Of a stretch of DNA of 64,000 bases, positions 31,178 to 38,635 are shown one piece after another. Source of the stretch: Pseudomonas sp. SJZ074 (GTDB lineage: Bacteria > Pseudomonadota > Gammaproteobacteria > Pseudomonadales > Pseudomonadaceae); assembly GCF_007828215.1 (NCBI RefSeq), contig NZ_VIUE01000020.1:51009-115008 (forward strand). Reading direction: 5' to 3'. Made by a program: the position numbers and the translations under genes. A model generated the notes under the pieces. The model ran no database searches, was not told the origin of the DNA, and worked only from the letters and a program-made list of their open reading frames with translations. How positions within the stretch are numbered: the stretch's first letter is position 1; each line of letters starts with the position of its first letter.

Positions 31178-31193
31178 GACTCTTCCTTAAATA
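31166..31193 (+). promoter_or_regulatory. Putative sigma-70 promoter of the biotin operon
   Basis: TTGACA at 31166-31171 and TAAATA at 31188-31193 with a 16-base spacer; bioB starts 76 bases further on. The -35 hexamer is part of the right half of the BirA-like dyad. Confidence 0.5.
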
Positions 31194-31268
31194 TGCCGAA
31201 CATCCGTGTCGCGCCTGTGGGTATTGCGTGCCCCCAGTCGCCAGCCAAGCATAATCAAGGAAATACCC

Positions 31269-32324
31269 ATGAGCGCCAGCACCACTGCCAACCTGCGTCA
31301 TGACTGGTCTTTGGCCGAAGTCAAAGCACTCTTTGTCCAGCCGTTCAATGACCTGCTGTTCCAGGCGCAGACCGTGCACCGCGCGCATTTCGACGCCAAC
31401 CGCGTCCAGGTTTCCACGCTGCTGTCGATCAAGACCGGTGCCTGCCCGGAAGATTGCAAATATTGTCCGCAGTCCGGCCACTACAACACCGGGCTGGACA
31501 AGGAAAAACTGCTGGAAGTGCAGAAGGTCCTCGAAGAGGCCGCGCGCGCCAAGGCCATCGGTTCGACCCGTTTCTGCATGGGCGCGGCATGGAAGCATCC
31601 ATCGGCCAAGGACATGCCGTACGTGTTGGAAATGGTCAAAGGCGTGAAGGCCATGGGCCTGGAAACCTGCATGACCCTGGGGCGTCTCGACCAGGAGCAG
31701 ACCGAGGCACTGGCCCAGGCCGGCCTGGATTACTACAACCATAACCTCGATACCTCGCCGGAGTTCTACGGCAGCATCATCACCACCCGGACCTACAGCG
31801 AGCGCCTGCAAACTCTGGCCTATGTGCGTGATTCCGGGATGAAGATCTGCTCCGGCGGCATCCTCGGCATGGGCGAGTCCCTGGACGACCGCGCCAACCT
31901 GCTGATCCAGCTGGCGAACCTGCCGGAGCATCCGGAGTCGGTGCCGATCAACATGCTGGTCAAGGTCGCCGGCACGCCGCTGGAAAATGCCGAGGACGTC
32001 GACCCGTTCGATTTCATCCGCATGCTCGCCGTGGCGCGGATCCTGATGCCCAAGTCCCATGTCCGTCTGTCCGCCGGTCGCGAGGCGATGAACGAACAGA
32101 TGCAGGCCCTGGCGTTCCTGGCCGGCGCCAATTCGATTTTCTACGGTGACAAACTGCTGACTACCGCCAACCCGCAGGCCGATAAGGACATGCAATTGTT
32201 CGCACGCCTGGGCATCCAGCCCGAAGCCCGTGAAGAACATGCCGATGAGGTGCACCAGGCCGCGATTGAACAGGCGCTGGTGGAACAGAAGAGCAGCGAG
32301 CAGTTCTATAACGCGGCGGTGTAA
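31269..32324 (+). CDS. bioB: Biotin synthase BioB
   Basis: A 351-residue radical-SAM enzyme that inserts sulfur into dethiobiotin to form biotin. The ATG at 31269 follows AAGGA. The radical-SAM cluster CPEDCKYCPQ (C-x3-C-x2-C) lies near residues 55-64 and the [2Fe-2S] ligands include Cys in RFCMGAAW and TCMTLG; CSGGILGMGES is the family's SAM-binding block. First gene of bioBFHCD, under a BirA-like operator. A REP pair separates it from bioF. Confidence 0.96.
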   Translation: MSASTTANLRHDWSLAEVKALFVQPFNDLLFQAQTVHRAHFDANRVQVSTLLSIKTGACPEDCKYCPQSGHYNTGLDKEKLLEVQKVLEEAARAKAIGSTRFCMGAAWKHPSAKDMPYVLEMVKGVKAMGLETCMTLGRLDQEQTEALAQAGLDYYNHNLDTSPEFYGSIITTRTYSERLQTLAYVRDSGMKICSGGILGMGESLDDRANLLIQLANLPEHPESVPINMLVKVAGTPLENAEDVDPFDFIRMLAVARILMPKSHVRLSAGREAMNEQMQALAFLAGANSIFYGDKLLTTANPQADKDMQLFARLGIQPEAREEHADEVHQAAIEQALVEQKSSEQFYNAAV

Positions 32325-32342
32325 GTCGACGCGGAGTTAAAT

Positions 32343-32430
32343 GTGGGAGCGGGCTTGCTCGCGACTGCGGCGTGTCAGGCAACCTTGTTTCGCCTGACAC
32401 GCCGCAGTCGCGAGCAAGCCCGCTCCCACA
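32343..32430. repeat. REP pair inside the biotin operon
   Basis: TGTGGGAGCGGGCTTGCTCG and its full complement are joined by long complementary arms (GACTGCGGCGTGTCAGGC / GCCTGACACGCCGCAGTC), leaving a loop of about ten bases. It lies 18 bases after the bioB stop and 41 before bioF, so the operon mRNA carries a stem of nearly 40 base pairs here. Confidence 0.9.
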
Positions 32431-32471
32431 GGGAAAACCTTCAGTCTTTAAATAGCGTCACCGAGGCCAGC

Positions 32472-33650
32472 ATGCCCTTCGATCTCGCCGCACGCCTGGC
32501 TGCCCGTCGTGCCGAAAATCTCTATCGCCAGCGTCCGCTGCTCGAAAGCCCACAGGGGCCGGAGGTGGTGGTGGATGGCCAACCGTTGCTGGCGTTCTGC
32601 AACAACGACTACCTGGGCCTGGCCAATCACCCGCAGGTGATCGAAGCCTGGCGTGCCGGGGCGGCTCGCTGGGGAGTGGGTGGCGGTGCTTCCCACTTGA
32701 TGATCGGCCATAGCGGTCCGCATCACGCCCTGGAGGAAGCCCTTGCCGATCTCACCGGTCGTCCGCGGGCGCTGCTGTTTACCACCGGCTACATGGCCAA
32801 CCTCGGTGCTGTGACCGCGCTGGTCGGGCAGGGCGATACGGTGCTGGAGGACCGGCTCAATCATGCGTCGTTGCTGGACGCCGGGCTATTGTCCGGCGCG
32901 CGTTTCAGCCGTTATCTGCACAACGATGCGCAAAGTCTGGCCAGCCGTCTGGAGAAGGCCACCGGTAATACCCTGGTGGTCACCGACGGGGTCTTCAGCA
33001 TGGACGGCGACGTTGCCGATTTGCCGGCCCTGGTCCATGAAGCCAAGGCCAGGGGCGCTTGGCTGATGGTCGACGATGCCCACGGTTTCGGTCCGTTGGG
33101 CGCGAACGGAGGCGGTATCGTCGAGCACTTCGGTCTCAGCCAGGAAGACGTGCCGGTGCTGGTCGGCACACTGGGCAAGGCCTTTGGCACCGCTGGGGCT
33201 TTTGTGGCTGGTAGTGAAGAACTGATCGAGAGCCTCATCCAGTTTGCCCGCCCCTATATCTACACCACCAGTCAACCGCCGGCCCTGGCCTGCGCCACGC
33301 TCAAAAGTCTTGAGCTGCTGCGCAGCGAGCATTGGCGACGCGAGCATCTGCAGGTGTTGATCCGTCAGTTCCGCCATGGCGCGGAGCAGATCGGCCTGCA
33401 ACTGATGGACAGCTTCACGCCGATCCAGCCGATTCTGATTGGTGACGCCGGTCGAGCGATGCGCCTGTCGCACATGCTGCGCGAACGAGGGCTGATGGTC
33501 ACTGCAATACGGCCACCCACCGTGCCGGCCGGCAGCGCCCGTTTGCGCGTGACCCTGACGGCCGCCCACAGCGAGACCCAGGTGCAACTATTGTTGAATG
33601 CACTGGCCGAGTGTTTTGCCCGACTGGGACCGGAGGCAAGCCATGCGTGA
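32472..33650 (+). CDS. bioF: 8-amino-7-oxononanoate synthase BioF
   Basis: A 392-residue PLP enzyme that joins pimeloyl-ACP and L-alanine. Start MPFDLAARLAARRAENLYRQ at 32472. Motifs: FCNNDYLGLA near the N terminus, GVGGGASHLMIGHS, VDDAHGFG (PLP-binding Asp and His) and the PLP lysine in VGTLGKAFGTAGAF. Length is normal. It overlaps bioH by eight bases. Pathway order BioC-BioH-BioF-(BioA)-BioD-BioB; bioA is not in this operon. Confidence 0.96.
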   Translation: MPFDLAARLAARRAENLYRQRPLLESPQGPEVVVDGQPLLAFCNNDYLGLANHPQVIEAWRAGAARWGVGGGASHLMIGHSGPHHALEEALADLTGRPRALLFTTGYMANLGAVTALVGQGDTVLEDRLNHASLLDAGLLSGARFSRYLHNDAQSLASRLEKATGNTLVVTDGVFSMDGDVADLPALVHEAKARGAWLMVDDAHGFGPLGANGGGIVEHFGLSQEDVPVLVGTLGKAFGTAGAFVAGSEELIESLIQFARPYIYTTSQPPALACATLKSLELLRSEHWRREHLQVLIRQFRHGAEQIGLQLMDSFTPIQPILIGDAGRAMRLSHMLRERGLMVTAIRPPTVPAGSARLRVTLTAAHSETQVQLLLNALAECFARLGPEASHA

Positions 33651-34374
33651 TCGATTGATATTGCTGCCCGGTTGGGGGCTGGGCGTTTCCCCGCTGGAGC
33701 CGTTGGCCGCTGCGCTGCACGGGCTCGATGAGCATCTGCGGGTGGAAATCGAACCGTTGCCGGCCCTGACCACGAGCGATCCCGAAGAATGGCTCGACGA
33801 ACTGGACGCCTGCGTGCCCCAGGACGCCTGGTTGGGTGGCTGGTCCCTGGGCGGCATGCTGGCCTCGGAGTTGGCCGCGCGTCGGGGCGAGCGATGCTGT
33901 GGATTGTTGACCCTGGCGAGCAACGCAGCGTTTGTGGCCCATGAACAATGGCCGAGCGCGATGGCCGGTGATACGTTCGACGGCTTCCTCGCCGGCTGTG
34001 CCGCCGATCCACGCCAGACCCTCAAACGCTTCAGTTTATTGTGTGCCCAGGGTTGCAGCGATCCCCGCGGGTTGGCGAGGCTGCTGCTGGCCGGCGCACC
34101 GAACACTGCGCCGGAGGTGTCGATGGCGGGTCTGCAATTGCTGGCGCAGTTGGATACTCGTGCCGCTTTGCAGCGCTTCCGTGGTCCGCAACTGCATCTG
34201 TTTGCCGGGCTCGACGCCCTGGTGCCGGCCGAGGCCGCGAGTGAATTGCTGGCATTGTTGCCGGATGTCGAGATCGGCCTGATCGAACAGGCCGGTCATG
34301 GATTTCTCCTGGAAGACCCGCACGGCGTCGCGGGGGCGATCCAGGCCTTCTTGCATGAGTCCGGTGATGACTGA
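33643..34374 (+). CDS. bioH: Pimeloyl-ACP methyl ester esterase BioH
   Basis: A 243-residue alpha/beta hydrolase that removes the methyl group from pimeloyl-ACP methyl ester, ending the BioC-initiated chain elongation. It begins MRDRLILLPGWGLGVSPLEP; the nucleophile Ser is in GGWSLGGMLAS (near residue 70), the catalytic Asp in FAGLDALVPAE and His in EQAGHGFLLEDP. Start overlaps the bioF stop and the stop overlaps bioC, giving tight coupling. Confidence 0.94.
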   Translation: MRDRLILLPGWGLGVSPLEPLAAALHGLDEHLRVEIEPLPALTTSDPEEWLDELDACVPQDAWLGGWSLGGMLASELAARRGERCCGLLTLASNAAFVAHEQWPSAMAGDTFDGFLAGCAADPRQTLKRFSLLCAQGCSDPRGLARLLLAGAPNTAPEVSMAGLQLLAQLDTRAALQRFRGPQLHLFAGLDALVPAEAASELLALLPDVEIGLIEQAGHGFLLEDPHGVAGAIQAFLHESGDD

Positions 34375-35179
34375 TCTATCCCTTCCCAAATTGCCCGGCG
34401 CCTTGCCTGACAAGCGCCAGGTGGCGGCTTCGTTTTCCCGGGCGGCGGCCAGCTATGACAGCGTGGCCGAATTACAGCGCGACGTGGGCCAGCAGTTGCT
34501 GGCGCAGTTACCTGCCCCGTCCATGCCGGGACGCTGGATGGACGTGGGTTGCGGTACCGGTCACTTCACCCGGGCGCTGGGCGCGCGCTTCGGCATGGCG
34601 GGCGGCGTTGCGCTGGATATCGCTGAAGGGATGCTCAATCATGCCCGGCCTCAGGGCGGGGCTGCGTATTTCGTGGCCGGTGACGCGGAGCGCTTGCCTC
34701 TGCAAGCGTCGAGCTGCGACCTGGTGTTCTCCAGCCTTGCGGTGCAGTGGTGTGCGGATTTTCCCTCGGTGTTGAGTGAGGTGCATCGTGTACTGAAGCC
34801 GGGCGGGGTTTTTGCTTTCACCAGCCTCTGCATTGGTACGTTGTACGAATTGCGCGACAGCTGGCGCCAGGTAGACGGCCTGGTGCACGTCAACCGTTTT
34901 CGGGAGTTCGAAACCTATCGACAGCTGTGCATGGAAAGCGGGTTGAAGGTCGTCAGCCTCGAGAACCGTCCCCATGTGTTGTATTACCCGGACGTACGCA
35001 GCCTGACCCATGAATTGAAATCCCTTGGCGCCCATAATCTGAATCCCGGCCGCCCGGGTGGGTTGACCGGCAGAGCGAGGATCCTGGGGATGATGGAAGC
35101 CTATGAGCAATTTCGTCGGGCAGAAGGGTTGCCCGCGACCTATCAGGTGGTCTATGCCGTGCTGGAGAAATCCCTATGA
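34367..35179 (+). CDS. bioC: Malonyl-ACP O-methyltransferase BioC
   Basis: A 270-residue SAM-dependent methyltransferase that methylates malonyl-ACP to prime pimelate synthesis. The SAM site is MDVGCGTGHFTRALG (near residue 60), followed by DAERLPLQASSCDLVFSSLAVQW and LKPGGVFAFTS. The start at 34367 (MTDLSLPKLPG) gives the family-like N terminus; an ATG four codons earlier (34355) is also possible. It overlaps bioH by eight bases and bioD by four (ATGA). Confidence 0.93.
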   Translation: MTDLSLPKLPGALPDKRQVAASFSRAAASYDSVAELQRDVGQQLLAQLPAPSMPGRWMDVGCGTGHFTRALGARFGMAGGVALDIAEGMLNHARPQGGAAYFVAGDAERLPLQASSCDLVFSSLAVQWCADFPSVLSEVHRVLKPGGVFAFTSLCIGTLYELRDSWRQVDGLVHVNRFREFETYRQLCMESGLKVVSLENRPHVLYYPDVRSLTHELKSLGAHNLNPGRPGGLTGRARILGMMEAYEQFRRAEGLPATYQVVYAVLEKSL

Positions 35180-35856
35180 GCCAGGCTTACTTCATCACCG
35201 GCACCGACACCGATGTGGGCAAGACCACTGTTGCGGCCGGCCTGCTACACGCAGCACGACAGGCCGGGATGAGCACCGCCGCCGGCAAGCCCGTGGCCTC
35301 GGGTTGCGAGGTCACGCCCAAAGGCCTGCGCAATGCTGACGCCCTGGCCCTGCTCGCGGAATGTTCGGTGCCACTGACGTATGCCCAGGTCAACCCGGTG
35401 GCGTTCGAACCGGCCATCGCACCGCATCTGGCGGCCCGGGAAGCCGGCGTGGCATTGACGGTGCAGTCGTTGTTGGGGCCGATGCGTGACGTACTGGCCC
35501 TGCAAGCCGATTTCACCTTGATTGAAGGCGCGGGCGGCTGGCGTGTTCCGTTGGCCGATCAGGACAATCTCTCGGATCTGGCAATGGCCTTGGGTCTGCC
35601 GGTGATCCTGGTGGTAGGGGTACGGCTGGGCTGTATCAGTCATGCGTTGCTCACCGCTGAAGCCGTCGCCCGGGACGGCCTGCAACTGGCCGGTTGGGTG
35701 GCGAATATCGTCGATCCCAAGACGTCGCGCCTGGAGGAAAACCTGGCCACGCTTGCCGAACGCCTTCCGGCACCGTGCCTGGGCCGGGTGCCACGAATCA
35801 AAGGCGTGACGGCGGAAACCGTGGCTGGGCACCTGCATCTGGACCTGCTGGATTAG
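35176..35856 (+). CDS. bioD: Dethiobiotin synthetase BioD
   Basis: A 226-residue ATP-dependent carboxylase that closes the ureido ring of 7,8-diaminononanoate to dethiobiotin. The P-loop GTDTDVGKTTVAAGLL begins at residue 8, the substrate-binding lysine is in AGKPVASG, and the EGAGGWRVPLA block is conserved. Its start overlaps the bioC stop as ATGA. Last biotin gene of the operon; the next gene (35963) is 106 bases on. Confidence 0.95.
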   Translation: MSQAYFITGTDTDVGKTTVAAGLLHAARQAGMSTAAGKPVASGCEVTPKGLRNADALALLAECSVPLTYAQVNPVAFEPAIAPHLAAREAGVALTVQSLLGPMRDVLALQADFTLIEGAGGWRVPLADQDNLSDLAMALGLPVILVVGVRLGCISHALLTAEAVARDGLQLAGWVANIVDPKTSRLEENLATLAERLPAPCLGRVPRIKGVTAETVAGHLHLDLLD

Positions 35857-35962
35857 GGTTTGCCTATAACAAGGCACTGTGCCATTAGTGTTTTTGTCGG
35901 GCCTTTTCCTATTGCTTCTGATTCAATGGCTCCGTCAGACCCTTCAAGAAACGAGCCTTGCC

Positions 35963-36259
35963 ATGGAAATCTCAGGAAATACCGCATTCTATGCCGGTCT
36001 GAGCACTATTCAGACAGGCCAGAACCGCGTCGATCAGGCCTCCTCCCAGATCGCTAACAACACCATCGAGCGTGCGGTTACCAGCCAGTCGTCCGAAGTT
36101 CAGGTCGATCGCCTGCGGTCGGTGGATCGCAGCCAGCAATCGGACCTTGCCAGCAACATGGTTGAAATGGCCCAGGGCAAGTTCCAGGTACAGGCGGGCG
36201 TGAATGTGGCCAAGGCATCCGATGAGATGCTGGGTACGTTGATCGATACCTTCGCTTGA
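35963..36259 (+). CDS. Small protein with a flagellar-rod-like N terminus
   Basis: A 98-residue protein starting at the ATG at 35963. The first 30 residues (ISGNTAFYAGLSTIQTGQNR and then VDQASSQIANNTIERA) resemble the conserved N-terminal helix of flagellar rod and hook proteins, and the C-terminal half (KFQVQAGVNVAKASDEMLGTL) resembles their C-terminal helix; the middle domain of those proteins is absent. A coiled-coil hairpin is likely. The gene occupies the position of PA0505 between bioD and an acyl-CoA dehydrogenase in P. aeruginosa. Function unknown. A strong terminator follows. Confidence 0.8.
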   Translation: MEISGNTAFYAGLSTIQTGQNRVDQASSQIANNTIERAVTSQSSEVQVDRLRSVDRSQQSDLASNMVEMAQGKFQVQAGVNVAKASDEMLGTLIDTFA

Positions 36260-36280
36260 TCTTGAATCTCCGATTTGCCA

Positions 36281-36308
36281 AAAACGCCGCGACTATTCGC
36301 GGCGTTTT
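36281..36308 (+). terminator. Terminator at the end of the bio region
   Basis: AAAACGCCGCG-loop-CGCGGCGTTTT, 21 bases after the preceding stop codon. Symmetric A and T tracts make it work in both directions. Confidence 0.85.
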
Positions 36309-36429
36309 CGTCTCTAACTCCTTCACGCTCAACTAATCTTTTCTTCACGCGCTGTGGGCGTACAGCGCGCAGGACGCACTTGTCTGACATTTTTCGATGT
36401 GACGATGACGAACGGCAAAAGATCGGCGC

Positions 36430-36458
36430 TTGACAAGATTTAGGCGTAAACGTATGTT
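36430..36458 (+). promoter_or_regulatory. Sigma-70 promoter of the first acyl-CoA dehydrogenase gene
   Basis: A consensus TTGACA at 36430-36435 and TATGTT at 36453-36458 are separated by exactly 17 bases. A start site near 36465 would fall inside the PsrA-type palindrome that follows. Confidence 0.65.
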
Positions 36459-36459
36459 T

Positions 36460-36473
36460 CAAACAACTGTTTG
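36460..36473. promoter_or_regulatory. PsrA-type operator CAAAC-N4-GTTTG
   Basis: A perfect match to the published PsrA motif (G/C)AAAC-N2-4-GTTT(G/C), one base downstream of the -10 hexamer and 60 bases before the start codon. PsrA is a TetR-family regulator released by long-chain fatty acids; a site here would repress the gene until fatty acids are available. Confidence 0.65.
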
Positions 36474-36533
36474 ACCGTCACAATAAATCTACGCGGTCGT
36501 TCATCCCCGGTTACATCAGCAGAGGTTATCGCT

Positions 36534-38339
36534 ATGCCTGACTACAAGGCCCCCTTGCGTGATATTCGCTTCGTTCGTGACGAACTGCTTGGCTATGAAG
36601 CGCATTATCAGAGCCTTCCGGCTTGCCAGGACGCAACTCCGGATATGGTTGACGCCATTCTCGAAGAAGGCGCCAAGTTTTGTGAGCAGGTGCTGGCTCC
36701 GCTGAACCGCGTGGGTGACACCGAAGGTTGCACGTGGAGCGAGTCCGGTGTGAAAACCCCGACCGGGTTCAAGGAAGCCTACAAGCAATTCGTCGAAGGT
36801 GGCTGGCCAAGCCTGGCCCATGACGTCGAGCATGGCGGCCAAGGCCTGCCGGAGTCGCTGGGCCTGGCGGTCAGCGAAATGGTTGGCGAAGCCAACTGGT
36901 CCTGGGGTATGTACCCGGGCCTGTCCCATGGCGCGATGAACACCATTTCCGAGCACGGTACGCCCGAGCAGCAAGAGGCTTACCTGACCAAGCTGGTATC
37001 CGGTGAATGGACCGGCACCATGTGCCTGACCGAACCCCACTGCGGTACCGACCTGGGCATGCTGCGCACCAAGGCCGAGCCACAGGCCGACGGTTCCTAC
37101 AAGGTGACCGGCACCAAGATCTTCATTTCGGCCGGCGAACACGACATGGCCGACAACATCGTCCACATCGTGCTGGCACGCCTGCCGGACGCTCCGGCCG
37201 GTACCAAGGGCATTTCGCTGTTCATCGTGCCCAAGTTCCTGCCTGAGGCCGACGGCACCATCGGCCAGCGCAACGCGGTGAGCTGTGGTTCGATCGAACA
37301 CAAGATGGGCATCCACGGCAACGCCACCTGCGTGATGAACTTCGACGCGGCCACCGGTTTCCTGATCGGCCCGGCGAACAAAGGCCTGAACTGCATGTTC
37401 ACCTTCATGAACACCGCACGCCTGGGCACCGCCTTGCAAGGCCTGGCCCACGCTGAAATCGGTTTCCAGGGCGGCCTGAAGTACGCTCGTGACCGCCTGC
37501 AGATGCGCTCCCTGACTGGCCCGAAAGCGCCGGACAAGGCTGCCGACCCGATCATCGTGCATCCCGACGTGCGCCGCATGCTGCTGACCATGAAGGCCTT
37601 CGCCGAAGGTAACCGGGCAATGGTTTACTTCACTGCCAAGCAGGTCGACATCGTCAAGTATGGCGTCGATGAAGAAGAGAAGAAAAAGGCCGATGCGCTG
37701 TTGGCGTTCATGACGCCGATCGCCAAGGCGTTCATGACCGAAGTCGGCTTCGAATCGGCCAACCACGGCGTACAGATCTATGGCGGCCACGGCTTCATCG
37801 CCGAGTGGGGCATGGAGCAGAACGTTCGCGACAGCCGCATCTCGATGCTGTACGAAGGCACCACCGGCATCCAGGCTCTCGACCTGTTGGGCCGCAAAGT
37901 CTTGATGACCCAGGGCGAAGCGCTCAAGGGCTTCACCAAGATCGTCCACAAGTTCTGCCAGGGCAATGAAGGCAACGAAGCGGTCAAGGAGTTCGTTGGA
38001 CCGTTGGCCGCGCTGAACAAGGAGTGGGGCGAGCTGACCATGAAGGTCGGCATGGCAGCCATGAAAGACCGCGAAGAAGTCGGCGCGGCCTCGGTGGACT
38101 ACCTGATGTACTCCGGCTACGCCTGCCTGGCCTACTTCTGGGCCGACATGGCGCGTCTGGCGGCGGAAAAACTGGCTGCCGGCACCACCGAAGAAGCCTT
38201 CTATACCGCCAAGCTGCAGACGGCGCGTTTCTACTTCCAGCGCATCCTGCCGCGTACCCGTACCCACGTGGCTGCCATGTTGTCGGGTGCCAATAACCTG
38301 ATGGACATGAAAGAAGAAGACTTCGCACTGGGTTACTAA
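36534..38339 (+). CDS. Acyl-CoA dehydrogenase (PA0506/FadE1-like)
   Basis: A 601-residue FAD enzyme catalysing the first step of fatty-acid beta-oxidation. It starts MPDYKAPLRDIRFVRDELLG (N-terminal acyl-CoA dehydrogenase extension), has the FAD/substrate blocks TGTMCLTEPHCGTDLG and KVTGTKIFISAGEHD, the PDVRRMLLTMKAFAEGNRAM helix, GGHGFIAEWGMEQNVRD, and the catalytic Glu in MLYEGTTGIQALDLLGRK, followed by the C-terminal extension found in 600-residue members. Synteny with bioBFHCD points to PA0506 of P. aeruginosa, which as I recall prefers long-chain acyl-CoA. It has its own promoter and PsrA-type operator and a terminator. Confidence 0.93.
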   Translation: MPDYKAPLRDIRFVRDELLGYEAHYQSLPACQDATPDMVDAILEEGAKFCEQVLAPLNRVGDTEGCTWSESGVKTPTGFKEAYKQFVEGGWPSLAHDVEHGGQGLPESLGLAVSEMVGEANWSWGMYPGLSHGAMNTISEHGTPEQQEAYLTKLVSGEWTGTMCLTEPHCGTDLGMLRTKAEPQADGSYKVTGTKIFISAGEHDMADNIVHIVLARLPDAPAGTKGISLFIVPKFLPEADGTIGQRNAVSCGSIEHKMGIHGNATCVMNFDAATGFLIGPANKGLNCMFTFMNTARLGTALQGLAHAEIGFQGGLKYARDRLQMRSLTGPKAPDKAADPIIVHPDVRRMLLTMKAFAEGNRAMVYFTAKQVDIVKYGVDEEEKKKADALLAFMTPIAKAFMTEVGFESANHGVQIYGGHGFIAEWGMEQNVRDSRISMLYEGTTGIQALDLLGRKVLMTQGEALKGFTKIVHKFCQGNEGNEAVKEFVGPLAALNKEWGELTMKVGMAAMKDREEVGAASVDYLMYSGYACLAYFWADMARLAAEKLAAGTTEEAFYTAKLQTARFYFQRILPRTRTHVAAMLSGANNLMDMKEEDFALGY

Positions 38340-38359
38340 GCCTCAGGCGGTTCGTCACC

Positions 38360-38395
38360 AAAGCCGCTGCCTCCTTCGGGACGCAGCGGCTTTTT
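38360..38395 (+). terminator. Terminator after the first acyl-CoA dehydrogenase gene
   Basis: AAAGCCGCTGC and GCAGCGGCTTTTT form a stem with a 12-base loop, 20 bases past the stop codon. Confidence 0.88.
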
Positions 38396-38414
38396 CATGG
38401 CCGTCATACAAACT

Positions 38415-38503
38415 TGTGGGAGCGAGCCTGCTCGCGATGCTGTGTGTCAGTCGACAAAGATACTGTCTGATATACCGCTATCGCGAGCAGGCTCGCTCCC
38501 ACA
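38415..38503. repeat. REP pair (GCGAGCCTGCTCGC class)
   Basis: Inverted units at both ends with a 40-base centre, directly after the dehydrogenase terminator. Confidence 0.85.
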
Positions 38504-38585
38504 GGGTTACGCGGTGATTCTGAAACAATATTCATCCAACCGGCCCCTAAGAAAAAATCTCCTCCTGCCGTTACAGCGATGGCAG

Positions 38586-38601
38586 TGTGACATCTGTCAC
38601 A
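38586..38601. promoter_or_regulatory. Perfect Crp/Vfr-type site TGTGA-N6-TCACA
   Basis: A 16-bp palindrome (TGTGACA-TC-TGTCACA) 34 bases before the diguanylate cyclase start. It matches the E. coli CRP consensus in all ten defined positions and is compatible with the Vfr motif. So close to the start it would more likely repress than activate, unless the start site lies further down. Confidence 0.6.
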
Positions 38602-38635
38602 TCTCTCGTGCCTTATTGCCCTGATAGCAGGCACA

